Assembly (NCBI RefSeq): GCF_900116115.1
Contig: NZ_FOZP01000010.1
Location: 57,024 to 121,023 of the forward strand
DNA length: 64,000 nucleotides
Direction of reading: 5' to 3'
Source of the DNA: Lutibacter maritimus
GTDB lineage: Bacteria > Bacteroidota > Bacteroidia > Flavobacteriales > Flavobacteriaceae
The notes below the pieces were generated by a model. It made no database searches. It was not told where the DNA came from and worked only from the letters and a program-made list of their open reading frames with translations. Position numbers and translations under genes: made by a program. Of the stretch, positions 18,290-27,990 are shown piece after piece. Numbering within the stretch: position 1 is the stretch's first letter; each line of letters starts with the position of its first letter.

Positions 18290-18313
18290 ATTCGCAATTC
18301 GCGAATCGCGAAT
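18290..18313 (+). promoter_or_regulatory. 24-bp near-palindromic operator before hsdR
   Basis: ATTCGC-A-ATTCGCGAAT-C-GCGAAT is symmetric at 22 of 24 positions, with a perfect 10-bp centre at 18297-18306. It is far more GC-rich than its surroundings, sits 68 bp before hsdR and is followed by TTTG and TATATTTAG promoter-like sequence. It looks like a repressor site controlling hsdR separately from the methyltransferases. Confidence 0.65.
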
Positions 18314-18381
18314 TTGTATATTTAGTATATTTAGTCATTCTAAAAACAAAAAAAATTGAACAAATAATTGCTATATAAATT

Positions 18382-21348
18382 ATGTCTTTTAACGAACTTA
18401 ATAGTGTTGAACACTATATATTACATCAATTAAGTGGTATTAACTTAAACAACACAACAGTTTCAGAACCAAATATTGGCTATGGTGCTCAATGGATATA
18501 TAAAACTGCCAATGCGTTGCAACGCAATGTAAATGAAGTGTTGGATGAGGTTGAACTTAAAAATGCTTTAATAAAATTAAATCCTGAAATTGCAGCAAAT
18601 AATGATTTAGCTGATGAAGTTATTTATAAATTAAGAGCTATTTTAATTTCAGTAAATCAAGTGGGTTTAGTGCGCGCCAATGAAGAATTTTTCAAATGGC
18701 TTACTGGTGAAAAAACAATGCCATTTGGCGAAAACAATCGTCATGTTCCTGTAAAACTAATTGATTTTGAAGATGAAACAAATAATTCTTATGTTGCAAC
18801 TAATCAATTTCGTATTCATCACCGAGAAACTAAAATCCCAGATATTGTATTATTCATCAATGGAATACCTGTAGTTGTAGGAGAAGCAAAAACACCTATT
18901 CGTCCATCTATTAGCTGGTTAGATGGTGCGCATGAAATTCATGATATTTATGAAAATGCAGTTCCTCAACTTTTTGTTCCTAATATTTTATCGTTTGCCA
19001 CAGAAGGAAAAGAATTGTTTTATGGAGCTATACGTTGTCCATTAGAATTTTGGGCACCTTGGCGTTTAGAAAATGATGAAGATAAATTAGCAAAACAATT
19101 AGGCTTATCAGAAATAGGAAAAGAACTATCCGATTTATTAAGCCCGAAAAGATTATTAGACATTATGCAAAACTTCTCTTTGTTTGCTACCAACAAAAAG
19201 AAACAACGTACTAAAATTATATGCCGCTATCAACAATATGAAGGTGCTAACAAAATTGTAGCACGTGTAATAGAAGGCATTATTAAAAAAGGATTGATTT
19301 GGCATTTTCAAGGTTCCGGAAAATCACTATTAATGGTTTTTGCAGCACAAAAATTACGTAAAACTGCGGAATTAAAAAGTCCAACAGTTATTGTATTGGT
19401 TGATAGAACCGACTTAGATACACAAATTACAGGAACTTTTAATGGCGCTGATATTCCCAATGTAGAAACTACTGATAGCATTACGGAATTGCAAACCTTA
19501 TTAGAAAGAGATACGCGAAAAATCATTATTTCTATGATTTTTAAATTTCGGGATGCAAAACCAAATATGAATACCCGCGAAAACATTATTGTTTTGGTGG
19601 ATGAAGCTCATAGAACGCAAGAAGGTGATTTAGGTCGCCAAATGAGAGCTGCTTTACCAAATGCATTTTTATTTGGGTTAACTGGAACTCCTGTTAATAA
19701 AGCCGATAAAAACACCTTTTGGGCTTTTGGAGCCGAAGAAGATAAAGGAGGATATATGTCCCGTTATACTTTTCAAGACTCCTTAAGAGATGATGCCACA
19801 AAACCCTTGCATTTTGAACCACGTTTGGTAGATGTTCACGTAGATAAAGAAAGTATTGATAAAGCTTTTGCTGAATTTAAAGAAAATACAGCTTTAACAG
19901 ATGAAGAAGCTGATGCTTTAAATAAAAAATCCGCTAAAATGGCTGCTTTCCTAAAATCACCTGAACGTGTTGCCAAAATAGTTGAAGACATTGCAACACA
20001 CTTTAGAGAAAAAGTGGAACCACATGGTTTTAAAGGGATGATTGTAACACCAGATCGTTATGCTTGTATTCAGTATAAAGAAGAACTGGACAACTATTTT
20101 CCGGAAGAAGCAAGTAAAGTAGTTATTTCAACTTCTGCCAATGATGAATTTGAGTTTAAACAAAAATGGGGAATTGATAAAAGTACCCAAGAAAAAATTA
20201 TTGACAGTTTTAATGATGGTAATTCCGACCTAAAATTTATTATTGTTACTGCCAAATTACTAACCGGTTTTGATGCTCCTATTCTGCAAACTATGTATTT
20301 GGATAAATCTTTAAAGGACCATACACTTTTACAAGCAATTTGTAGAACAAATCGTTTATTTCCTGGAAAATCATTTGGTAGAATAGTAGATTATTTTGGA
20401 GTTTTTGATGATGCCGCTAAAGCATTGCAATTTGATGAAGAAAGTATTAAAACTGTTATTTCTAATTTTTCAGAATTACGATCAAAATTACCAAAAGCAA
20501 TGAAAGATGCATTGCAACATTTTGAAGGTGTAGATAAAACTATTGATGGTTTTGAAGGATTGGAGGCTGCTCAAAACGCTATTAAAACCAATGAAAAAAA
20601 GGATGCATTTGCGCAAGATTACAAATATCTTTCAAAATTATGGGAGTCATTATCTCCAGATAAAATATTAGATATTTACAATGAAGATTATAAATGGCTA
20701 TCACAGGTATTTGAATCGGTAAGGCCAGCTTCTGATAACATTGGAAAACTACTTTGGTTTTCTTTGGGAACTCAAACTATTAAATTAATGCACGAAAATA
20801 CGCATGTTGGTCAAATTCACCATTTAGAGGAATTTGTTTTAGATGCAGATGTAATTGAAGATTTATTTAACAATCCAGACCCAAAAAACATTAAAAAGTT
20901 AGAGAAAATTCTTATAAAAAGATTTAAAAAATATGGAGACCTTCCTAAATTTAAATCTTTAAGTGAGCGACTACAAGATTTAAGAGATAAAGCTGAACAA
21001 GGATTAATTACTTCCATTGAATTTGTAAAAAGGTTATGTGAAATTGCACGTGAAACTGTAAAAGCTGAAAAAGAATTAGAATTTACAATTCAAGAAAAAA
21101 CACCAATTGCTGCATTAACGGATTTATTTCTAGAACTAAGAACAGATGAAACTCCAGCTGTTGTTGAACGAATTGTAGCAGATATAGATGCCATAGTAAG
21201 AATAGTAAGCTTTCCTGGTTGGCAAAATACAAGTACAGGAGAAAGAGAAGTTCAAAAATCTCTCAGAAAAGCATTATTAAAATATAAATTACATAAGGAC
21301 CAAGTATTGTTTGATAGAGCTTATGCTTATATAAAAGAGTATTATTAA
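18382..21348 (+). CDS. hsdR: Type I restriction endonuclease subunit R
   Basis: ATP-dependent translocase and nuclease of the RM complex. In the 988-residue protein the PD-(D/E)xK nuclease is PDIVLF (D154) with GEAK (E168, K170). SF2 motif I is FQGSGKS with K314 and motif II is DEAH at 407-410. LFGLTGTPVN is motif III, and TGFDAPILQTMYLDK with QAICRTNR supplies motifs V and VI. All nuclease and motor residues are intact. It is preceded by its own operator-like palindrome and followed one base later by the helicase gene. Confidence 0.94.
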   Translation: MSFNELNSVEHYILHQLSGINLNNTTVSEPNIGYGAQWIYKTANALQRNVNEVLDEVELKNALIKLNPEIAANNDLADEVIYKLRAILISVNQVGLVRANEEFFKWLTGEKTMPFGENNRHVPVKLIDFEDETNNSYVATNQFRIHHRETKIPDIVLFINGIPVVVGEAKTPIRPSISWLDGAHEIHDIYENAVPQLFVPNILSFATEGKELFYGAIRCPLEFWAPWRLENDEDKLAKQLGLSEIGKELSDLLSPKRLLDIMQNFSLFATNKKKQRTKIICRYQQYEGANKIVARVIEGIIKKGLIWHFQGSGKSLLMVFAAQKLRKTAELKSPTVIVLVDRTDLDTQITGTFNGADIPNVETTDSITELQTLLERDTRKIIISMIFKFRDAKPNMNTRENIIVLVDEAHRTQEGDLGRQMRAALPNAFLFGLTGTPVNKADKNTFWAFGAEEDKGGYMSRYTFQDSLRDDATKPLHFEPRLVDVHVDKESIDKAFAEFKENTALTDEEADALNKKSAKMAAFLKSPERVAKIVEDIATHFREKVEPHGFKGMIVTPDRYACIQYKEELDNYFPEEASKVVISTSANDEFEFKQKWGIDKSTQEKIIDSFNDGNSDLKFIIVTAKLLTGFDAPILQTMYLDKSLKDHTLLQAICRTNRLFPGKSFGRIVDYFGVFDDAAKALQFDEESIKTVISNFSELRSKLPKAMKDALQHFEGVDKTIDGFEGLEAAQNAIKTNEKKDAFAQDYKYLSKLWESLSPDKILDIYNEDYKWLSQVFESVRPASDNIGKLLWFSLGTQTIKLMHENTHVGQIHHLEEFVLDADVIEDLFNNPDPKNIKKLEKILIKRFKKYGDLPKFKSLSERLQDLRDKAEQGLITSIEFVKRLCEIARETVKAEKELEFTIQEKTPIAALTDLFLELRTDETPAVVERIVADIDAIVRIVSFPGWQNTSTGEREVQKSLRKALLKYKLHKDQVLFDRAYAYIKEYY

Positions 21349-21349
21349 A

Positions 21350-24025
21350 ATGAAAAGAGCCTACTACTCCAACTCCATTAAAAATTTTATAAAAGATGAT
21401 AATTCTAAAATTTTAGGTGAATTAAGTTTACATCACACCCATGCTTTAGAAGAGTTGCAACGTAATGCCTGGATAGCACAAATTGAAATATTAAAGGATC
21501 AATTAAAAGAATTTCCAAATGGCCAGGTTTATTTTGAATTTGCTATACCCAGAATGGGAAAACGTGTTGATAACATTGTAATTGTTAATGATGTTATTTT
21601 TATTTTAGAATTTAAGGTTGGTGATAATGAATATGGAAATCACGCAATTGAACAAGTAATTGATTATACCTTAGATTTAAAGAATTTCCATGAAGGAAGT
21701 CATCATTCTAAATTAATTCCTGTTTTAATTTCTACAAATGCATCAAAATTTGAAAATGAACAAACATATATTGATGATTTACTCACTGCTGCAAGAATAA
21801 ACAAAGAAAATTTAGGTGAATATCTCAAGCATGTTGCAGAACAGTCAAATGGTGAGAATATAAATTGGTTAGAATGGGAAACCTCAATTTATAAACCAAC
21901 ACCAACCATTATTGAAGCTGCACAAGCCTTGTACAAAGGTCATAATGTACAAGAAATATCAAGATCCGATGCTGGAGCTATTAACTTAACAAAGACTGCT
22001 GATTGTTTAAATAACGTTGTTGAATTTTCAAAAACAAATAATAAAATAGCTATTTGCTTTGTTACTGGTGTCCCTGGTGCTGGAAAAACGCTAGCAGGAT
22101 TAAACATTGCCAATGAGCGCATGAAATCTGATGAAGATGAACATGCTGTTTTCTTATCTGGTAATGGTCCACTAGTTGAGGTTTTGAGAGAAGCATTAAC
22201 AAGAGATGAAGTAGCTACTTCTAAATTAAATGGAAAACCTTTAACAAAAAAACAAGCAGCTATTAAAGCGAATTCATTTATTCAAAATATTCATCATTTT
22301 AGAGATGACAATTTAATTTCTGAAAAAGCTCCAGTTGAAAAAGTGGTAGTTTTTGATGAAGCACAAAGAGCTTGGACAAAAGAAAAAGCTTCTTCTTTTA
22401 TGAAAATAAAAAAAGGGAAAGCTGATTTTAATATGTCTGAACCTGAATTTTTGATTGACGTAATGAACCGACATAAAGATTGGTGTGTTATTATCTGCTT
22501 AATTGGTGGAGGTCAAGAAATAAATACTGGTGAAGCTGGACTGGAAGAATGGGTTTTAGCTTTAAAAGAGCATTATTCAGAATGGGATATTCATTATTCA
22601 AATCTTATAATTGAAGATAAAAATTACTTAAGAGATCAATCTTTAATAAAATGGCTCAATGATAATGGTGAAAGTGAAAAGGATTTACATTTGGCAGTAT
22701 CTGTTCGTTCATTTCGGTCTGAACAATTATCAAATTTTGTACATAAATTACTAGAATTAGACACGGTAGCAACAAAAAGTCTATTTGAGAAAATTAAAAA
22801 TGAGTACCCAATTGTTGTCACAAGGGATTTAGATATTGCAAAAGGTTGGTTACGAAATCAAGCAAAAGGTTCAGAAAGAATTGGGCTTGTCGGTTCTTCA
22901 GGCGCTAGAAGATTAAGGCCACATAGTATTGATGTGAAAAATGAAATATCACCATCTGATTGGTTTTTAAATGATGAAAATGATATTAGGTCTTCATACT
23001 TTTTGGAAGTTGTTGCAACAGAATTTGATATACAAGGGTTAGAAATAGATTGGGTTTGTTTAGCCTGGGGTGCTAATTTTCACATTAACTCCTATAATGA
23101 ATGGAATTATCAAAAATTTAGTGGCACAAAATGGCAAAGTATCAATCAGGAAGTCACAAAACAGTATTTAATAAACACCTACAGAGTACTTTTAACAAGA
23201 GCGCGACAAGGAATGGTCTTATTTATTCCTGAAGGATCAGAACTCGACCATACCCGTTTAAATGAGTTTTATAATGGCACTTATGAGTATTTAAAAGAAA
23301 TTGGAATTCAAGAATTAACCAAAGAGAATTTTATAGAAATAAAAAAAGAAAAGTACGTTGTAAAGACTAAAACTAAAACATCGACAAAACAAAAAAATAT
23401 AAATTCTTTGGATAAAGAATTACACTATTCTATTCAGGAGCCAAAACCTAATTTGTTTTCAACTAAAGTTCACAATACTCCAAGTTCAAAAAATTTAAGC
23501 ACAGAAAAAATTGGAAAATTTGTAAAACGTAAAATGCACGAACTAATTGAAAATGATTTAATTGATAACAACGAATTGATCAAATTGCAAAATTTAGATT
23601 ATTGCATAAACACTTTTCACTTAAGGTATCCCCTACTTAAAAAGAAATTATCTACCGATCCAGAAAATATTTTAAGATATTGGAAAGGTTCCTTAAATAT
23701 TAGAGGAAACCGTTATTTCATTTGTTCTGAATGGTATGAACAACCTGATAATAACGATAGACCTTATTTTGAAAAGTGGCTAAATAAAATTATTATTAAA
23801 CATGTTAATAAAAAAAATCCTTTAGATTTGACCATTGCGGAAAATCAAATAGAATTTGCTAGAAATTATGCTATGTATAAAGACAGCATAGATTTACCCA
23901 AAGAAGTTAACGACCAAATTGATGATTTTATTAACGACTATAACAAAGGGTTTACTACAAATCAAGAAACCTACAATTCAATTTTAGAATGTATTCACCA
24001 ATTTATAAGGAGTTTAAAAGCTTAG
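21350..24025 (+). CDS. PD-(D/E)xK nuclease-DUF2075 helicase fusion
   Basis: A 891-residue protein whose start is one base after the hsdR stop. The N-terminal region has a nuclease-like pattern, RVDNIVIV with D74 and FILEFKV with E87 and K89. The middle is a DUF2075/Schlafen-type P-loop helicase: VTGVPGAGKTLAG with K246, VFDEAQRAW with D336, and LINTYRVLLTRARQGMVLFI as motif VI. After a linker near residue 675, the C-terminal 190 residues contain an RYPLLKKK motif and a conserved FICSEWYEQ and are not recognised. It is probably an accessory defence effector co-expressed with the RM system; known RM complexes do not require it. Confidence 0.75.
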   Translation: MKRAYYSNSIKNFIKDDNSKILGELSLHHTHALEELQRNAWIAQIEILKDQLKEFPNGQVYFEFAIPRMGKRVDNIVIVNDVIFILEFKVGDNEYGNHAIEQVIDYTLDLKNFHEGSHHSKLIPVLISTNASKFENEQTYIDDLLTAARINKENLGEYLKHVAEQSNGENINWLEWETSIYKPTPTIIEAAQALYKGHNVQEISRSDAGAINLTKTADCLNNVVEFSKTNNKIAICFVTGVPGAGKTLAGLNIANERMKSDEDEHAVFLSGNGPLVEVLREALTRDEVATSKLNGKPLTKKQAAIKANSFIQNIHHFRDDNLISEKAPVEKVVVFDEAQRAWTKEKASSFMKIKKGKADFNMSEPEFLIDVMNRHKDWCVIICLIGGGQEINTGEAGLEEWVLALKEHYSEWDIHYSNLIIEDKNYLRDQSLIKWLNDNGESEKDLHLAVSVRSFRSEQLSNFVHKLLELDTVATKSLFEKIKNEYPIVVTRDLDIAKGWLRNQAKGSERIGLVGSSGARRLRPHSIDVKNEISPSDWFLNDENDIRSSYFLEVVATEFDIQGLEIDWVCLAWGANFHINSYNEWNYQKFSGTKWQSINQEVTKQYLINTYRVLLTRARQGMVLFIPEGSELDHTRLNEFYNGTYEYLKEIGIQELTKENFIEIKKEKYVVKTKTKTSTKQKNINSLDKELHYSIQEPKPNLFSTKVHNTPSSKNLSTEKIGKFVKRKMHELIENDLIDNNELIKLQNLDYCINTFHLRYPLLKKKLSTDPENILRYWKGSLNIRGNRYFICSEWYEQPDNNDRPYFEKWLNKIIIKHVNKKNPLDLTIAENQIEFARNYAMYKDSIDLPKEVNDQIDDFINDYNKGFTTNQETYNSILECIHQFIRSLKA

Positions 24026-24121
24026 CTTAAATTATTTAATACCATTCTAAATAAACCATAATTTTATATTTACTCATTTTGTTTTTAGTTTTTTTCTTAA
24101 TTTTAAAGAAAAAAATTGACT

Positions 24122-25099
24122 ATGAGTATAATTACATTTCATTGTACATCAATTTCGCCATTATTTATTGGAAATGCCATAAAAAATGAGGCTGAATTAA
24201 GAGCCCCAGCTATAAAAGCATCTTTGCGTTTTTGGTGGCGGGCAATACACCCTAATTTAACAATTGAAGAGCTTAAAAAAAAAGAATGTGAATTTTTTGG
24301 AGGAACTTTTTATAAAGGGAATAAACAAATAAATTATCCTCCATCGTTTAAATTTTTATCTATAAAATACGACTCTTCAAGAATAAAAGCAGAATATGTT
24401 GATGAACGCGGAAGAACCGTTAATGGAAAACTTATTTATAAAAACGAATATAATTATTTAACCAATCCCGAAAATAATGACAAACCTTTTGGAAAATACT
24501 TAAGAATGTCAAATTCAATTATTGGTAAAAATGAATTTCCAATTCAAATTCAAATTCTTAAAAATAAAGAATGGGTAATTGCTATTTTTCAATTAGCCAG
24601 TATATTAGGGGGGCTAGGACTTAGAGCAAGAAGAGGAAATGGAGCTTGGAAAATTGAAAAAATTATAAATGGACATCAAGAAATAATACTTAATTATAAT
24701 AAAAATTGTCTTTTTACTCCTATTAAAATTTTAAATGATAGTATTATTTCTAAAGAAAATAATAATAAAATTACAATTACAAATTCCGAAAAAATCTATA
24801 ATCAGATTCCTTTCTTAAAAACAGTTGAATTAGGTGAAGGATATGATTCACTTGAAGAATTAAGACGCAGAATAATGCATACAGCTCATTTACTAAACAA
24901 TAGAAATAATGGTCAATATTTAGGATTTGCAAATAGAGATAATAGACTAGCTTCCCCAATCTATGTTTCCATAATTAAAGAAGATGAAATGTTGAGACCA
25001 ATTATTTCAACTTTATGGTGCAAAGAAACTCCCCTAGAAGGTATTAACCTCCAAAACAAATTTAAAACCGCAATATTAAATAATATAGACCCTCGATAA
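24122..25099 (+). CDS. cmr1: Type III-B CRISPR RAMP protein Cmr1
   Basis: Subunit at the 3' end of the Cmr effector complex that binds target RNA. A TTG codon two codons earlier is possible, but ATG 24122 fits better. The 325-residue protein starts with the RAMP beta strand SIITFHCTSISPLFIG. It has LRAPAIKASLRFWWRA, the Cmr1 signature, and the RAMP glycine loop GGLGLRARRGNGAW. It is the first gene of an uninterrupted run to cas2. Its stop overlaps the cas10 start by one base. Confidence 0.93.
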   Translation: MSIITFHCTSISPLFIGNAIKNEAELRAPAIKASLRFWWRAIHPNLTIEELKKKECEFFGGTFYKGNKQINYPPSFKFLSIKYDSSRIKAEYVDERGRTVNGKLIYKNEYNYLTNPENNDKPFGKYLRMSNSIIGKNEFPIQIQILKNKEWVIAIFQLASILGGLGLRARRGNGAWKIEKIINGHQEIILNYNKNCLFTPIKILNDSIISKENNNKITITNSEKIYNQIPFLKTVELGEGYDSLEELRRRIMHTAHLLNNRNNGQYLGFANRDNRLASPIYVSIIKEDEMLRPIISTLWCKETPLEGINLQNKFKTAILNNIDPR

Positions 25100-26883
25100 T
25101 GAAAAAATACCTACTATTATTTACTATTGGTCCTGTTAAAAGTTTTATAAATGATGCACGTAAAACACACGATTTATTTGCAGGAAGTGCATTATTGAGT
25201 AAACTCACTTATATTGCTATTGATCAAGCTAAAAAAGAATTTGAAAAAGATTCCTTTATATTAATTACACCTGTATTAATTAAAGGAAATACATCAATAC
25301 CCAATCGATTTTTAGCATCTTTTACCTGTGATGAAAAAAGTGTCTTAAAATCAAAAATTGATCTCATAAAAAAGGAAGTTTCCGATTACTTTATTTCTAT
25401 TTTAAATAAAACCAAATTACCGAAAGAAAAAGAGCTTCCGAAGGGGGCTTTAAAACAACTCCAAGATGCCCTTGATATAAAATGGGTAATTATCAAAGAA
25501 ACAGACAACTTTAAAAATGATTTTATAAAAATTAATCAAGAATTAGCGTCTTTAAAAAATTACAATGCCTTTGGTATTTCTACGGAAATAGGAAGAAAAT
25601 GTATAGTAGATGGCTCTAGAAATGTAAAATTTTATAGAAGATCAAAAGATGAACAAAAAATAACTGATAAAGAATTATTAAATAAGAAATTGTATCAAGA
25701 AGAAGGAGATGTTTTAATCCTTGAAAATGAAACTGACATTCCCATTTGGCAGTTACAAGAAGGCGAAGGATTAAGTGCTGTTTCATTAGCAAAACGTTTA
25801 TACCAAAACGAACCTCATTTATTTCCAAGTACTGTTGCAGTTTGTTTAATGGATTTATTTGAGAAATTAAAGGAAAATGGTGTGTTTAATATATATAAAA
25901 ACATTGTTCAAAAAAGAACAAAAGAAATTTTTTTAGAACATTCAGATGACCAATTATTTTATAAAGAAAATATTCATTCCATATTAAAAAAACTAAGATT
26001 AAGTAGTAAGGAAAAGGAATTAATAGATAAACATAAGGCTTGGTCTGAAGATTTAGAATTACCGCTAACAAAGTATTATGCTTTAGTGCGGTTTGATGGT
26101 GATAATTTAGGCGATTGGTTTTCGGGAGTTCATTTTAAAGTTGATATTGATTTTAAAGATGCTCAAATAGCATTATCTAAACAATTAGGTGTTTTTGCCC
26201 AAGAAATAAAAGATAAAATAAAAGAACCTATTGGGAAAATTGTGTACGCTGGTGGAGAAGATTTTATGGCATTTATAAATATTCACCACTTATTTGAAGC
26301 ACTTAAAATTATAAATACAACTTTTTTAGAAACCATAAATAACGAAACACTAAACCGCTTTAAAAAGGAAGAAGCGAAGTTAATTACCATTTCTTTAGGT
26401 GTTGCCATTGCACACTATAAACAACCACTTGCAATGGTGTTAGACAAGGCAAGTGAAATGGAGAAAAAGGCAAAAGATAATAACCGAAATAGTTTTGCTA
26501 TTGGTGTATTAAAACATAGTGGTAATGTAATAGATTGTACGTTTAATTGGCAATATAATAAAGAGGAAGTTTTACCAATACTTATTGAAATACATAAACA
26601 CGTAACAACAAAAAAATTTAGCACCGCATTTATAAGAAAAATATATCACGCTTTTGAAGAATACGGTTTTAATTTAAGTGAAGAATTAACATTAAGTAAA
26701 ATTAAGTTATACGTACCAGGGGCTTGTAATGTAAAAGATAAAGAGCTTAAAGCAAATTATATTAAGCATATGATTAAAAACTTAAAAAAGCTCCTTAAAG
26801 CAAGTAAGAACAATCAAATTTTTGGTGATTTTTTATTAATCCTTGACTTTTTAACAAGAAAAACTGATGGAAAAGACAATTAA
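25099..26883 (+). CDS. cas10: Cas10/Cmr2, HD-less
   Basis: Large subunit of the type III-B complex, which in the family makes cyclic oligoadenylate when target RNA binds. At 594 residues it is much shorter than typical Cmr2. It begins directly with the first palm strand (YLLLFTIGPVKSFI, then RKTHDLFAGSALLS), so the N-terminal HD nuclease domain is absent. The second palm region has ALVRFDGDNLGDWF near residue 333. The cyclase motif reads GGED at residues 385-388 instead of GGDD; by analogy with GGEEF cyclases this may stay active. It overlaps cmr3 by 17 bp. Confidence 0.92.
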   Translation: MKKYLLLFTIGPVKSFINDARKTHDLFAGSALLSKLTYIAIDQAKKEFEKDSFILITPVLIKGNTSIPNRFLASFTCDEKSVLKSKIDLIKKEVSDYFISILNKTKLPKEKELPKGALKQLQDALDIKWVIIKETDNFKNDFIKINQELASLKNYNAFGISTEIGRKCIVDGSRNVKFYRRSKDEQKITDKELLNKKLYQEEGDVLILENETDIPIWQLQEGEGLSAVSLAKRLYQNEPHLFPSTVAVCLMDLFEKLKENGVFNIYKNIVQKRTKEIFLEHSDDQLFYKENIHSILKKLRLSSKEKELIDKHKAWSEDLELPLTKYYALVRFDGDNLGDWFSGVHFKVDIDFKDAQIALSKQLGVFAQEIKDKIKEPIGKIVYAGGEDFMAFINIHHLFEALKIINTTFLETINNETLNRFKKEEAKLITISLGVAIAHYKQPLAMVLDKASEMEKKAKDNNRNSFAIGVLKHSGNVIDCTFNWQYNKEEVLPILIEIHKHVTTKKFSTAFIRKIYHAFEEYGFNLSEELTLSKIKLYVPGACNVKDKELKANYIKHMIKNLKKLLKASKNNQIFGDFLLILDFLTRKTDGKDN

Positions 26884-27979
26884 GAACATCCGAATAACAC
26901 CATTTAATACAATTTACTTTGGTGCTGGAAGACCATTTTCAATGGGTGAAGAAAGTTATGCGCCAGAAATATTTCCGCCGTTTCCTTCTACCTTGTATGG
27001 AATGTTGCGAAACTTGTATTTTAAAAATAATTTAAATGATTTTATTAGAAAAGATTTAAATACTAAAAATGACCCTACAGTAAATCTTGAAATAGATTTT
27101 TTAGGATTAGAGTTAAATCAAAAAAAAACGCAAACTCTTATTTTCCCATTACCACTAGATTTAGTGCTTTGCAATGCTACAAATTTTATAAAATTAGATT
27201 ATAAACCTGTAGAAGATGAAACTATTTCAGAAAATACATTTACACATAAATTAATATATTCAGGTACTGAAAAAGTAAGAAGTACCAATGGTGAATATTA
27301 TATAACATTTAAAGAATTTAACAATTATTTAAATGGAAAAATAGATGAATTAAAATTACGGGTTGAAGAAAATGAAGAGCAAGAGAAAGAGTTTAACACC
27401 TTTAAATTATCTCATTTTTTATTAGACGAACCCAAAATTGGTATTTTAAGAGATCGTTTTAATTTTGAAAATAAACATTTGTATAGAATTAATCAAAAAC
27501 GATTAGAAAACACAAACTTCAATAGTATCAATTTCAGATTGAGTATTAGCAATCTTGATTTACCTGATAATAATTATATAAACCGATTAGGTGGAGAAGG
27601 TAAACTAGTGCAAGTAAAAAATACCGAAACAAAATTTAAATTTACGCTGCCAGTAGTTCTAGAAAAAGACAAAGCAACCATAAAAATGTATTTGGCAACA
27701 CCTGCGGTTTTTGAAAATGGTTCTATGCCTTGTTTACCTGAAGAAATAACTATTACAGCTGCAGTTATTGGTAAAAAACAAACCATAAGTGGCTGGGATT
27801 TAGCGTTCAACAAACCGAAACCTTATGTAAATGTAACACCTGCTGGCTCTGTTTATTACCTTGAAGGTGAAGCCAAAAAATTACAAGAATTTATCAATGC
27901 TTATCACGGAAAAAAATTAACTCAAATAGATACCTATGCAAAGCAAGGCTTTGGCTTGGTGTTTTTTGCAAAACTTTAA
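26867..27979 (+). CDS. cmr3: Type III-B CRISPR RAMP protein Cmr3
   Basis: Binds the 5' tag of the crRNA at the foot of the Cmr complex. The 370-residue protein starts ITPFNTIYFGAGRPFSMGEE and continues with FPPFPSTLYGMLRN, the conserved Cmr3 N-terminus. A glycine-rich loop GYTKQGFG-like segment (YAKQGFGLVFFAK) ends the protein, as in other RAMP subunits. Overlap with cas10 suggests translational coupling. Confidence 0.9.
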   Translation: MEKTIKNIRITPFNTIYFGAGRPFSMGEESYAPEIFPPFPSTLYGMLRNLYFKNNLNDFIRKDLNTKNDPTVNLEIDFLGLELNQKKTQTLIFPLPLDLVLCNATNFIKLDYKPVEDETISENTFTHKLIYSGTEKVRSTNGEYYITFKEFNNYLNGKIDELKLRVEENEEQEKEFNTFKLSHFLLDEPKIGILRDRFNFENKHLYRINQKRLENTNFNSINFRLSISNLDLPDNNYINRLGGEGKLVQVKNTETKFKFTLPVVLEKDKATIKMYLATPAVFENGSMPCLPEEITITAAVIGKKQTISGWDLAFNKPKPYVNVTPAGSVYYLEGEAKKLQEFINAYHGKKLTQIDTYAKQGFGLVFFAKL

Positions 27980-27990
27980 AAAAATTAAAT

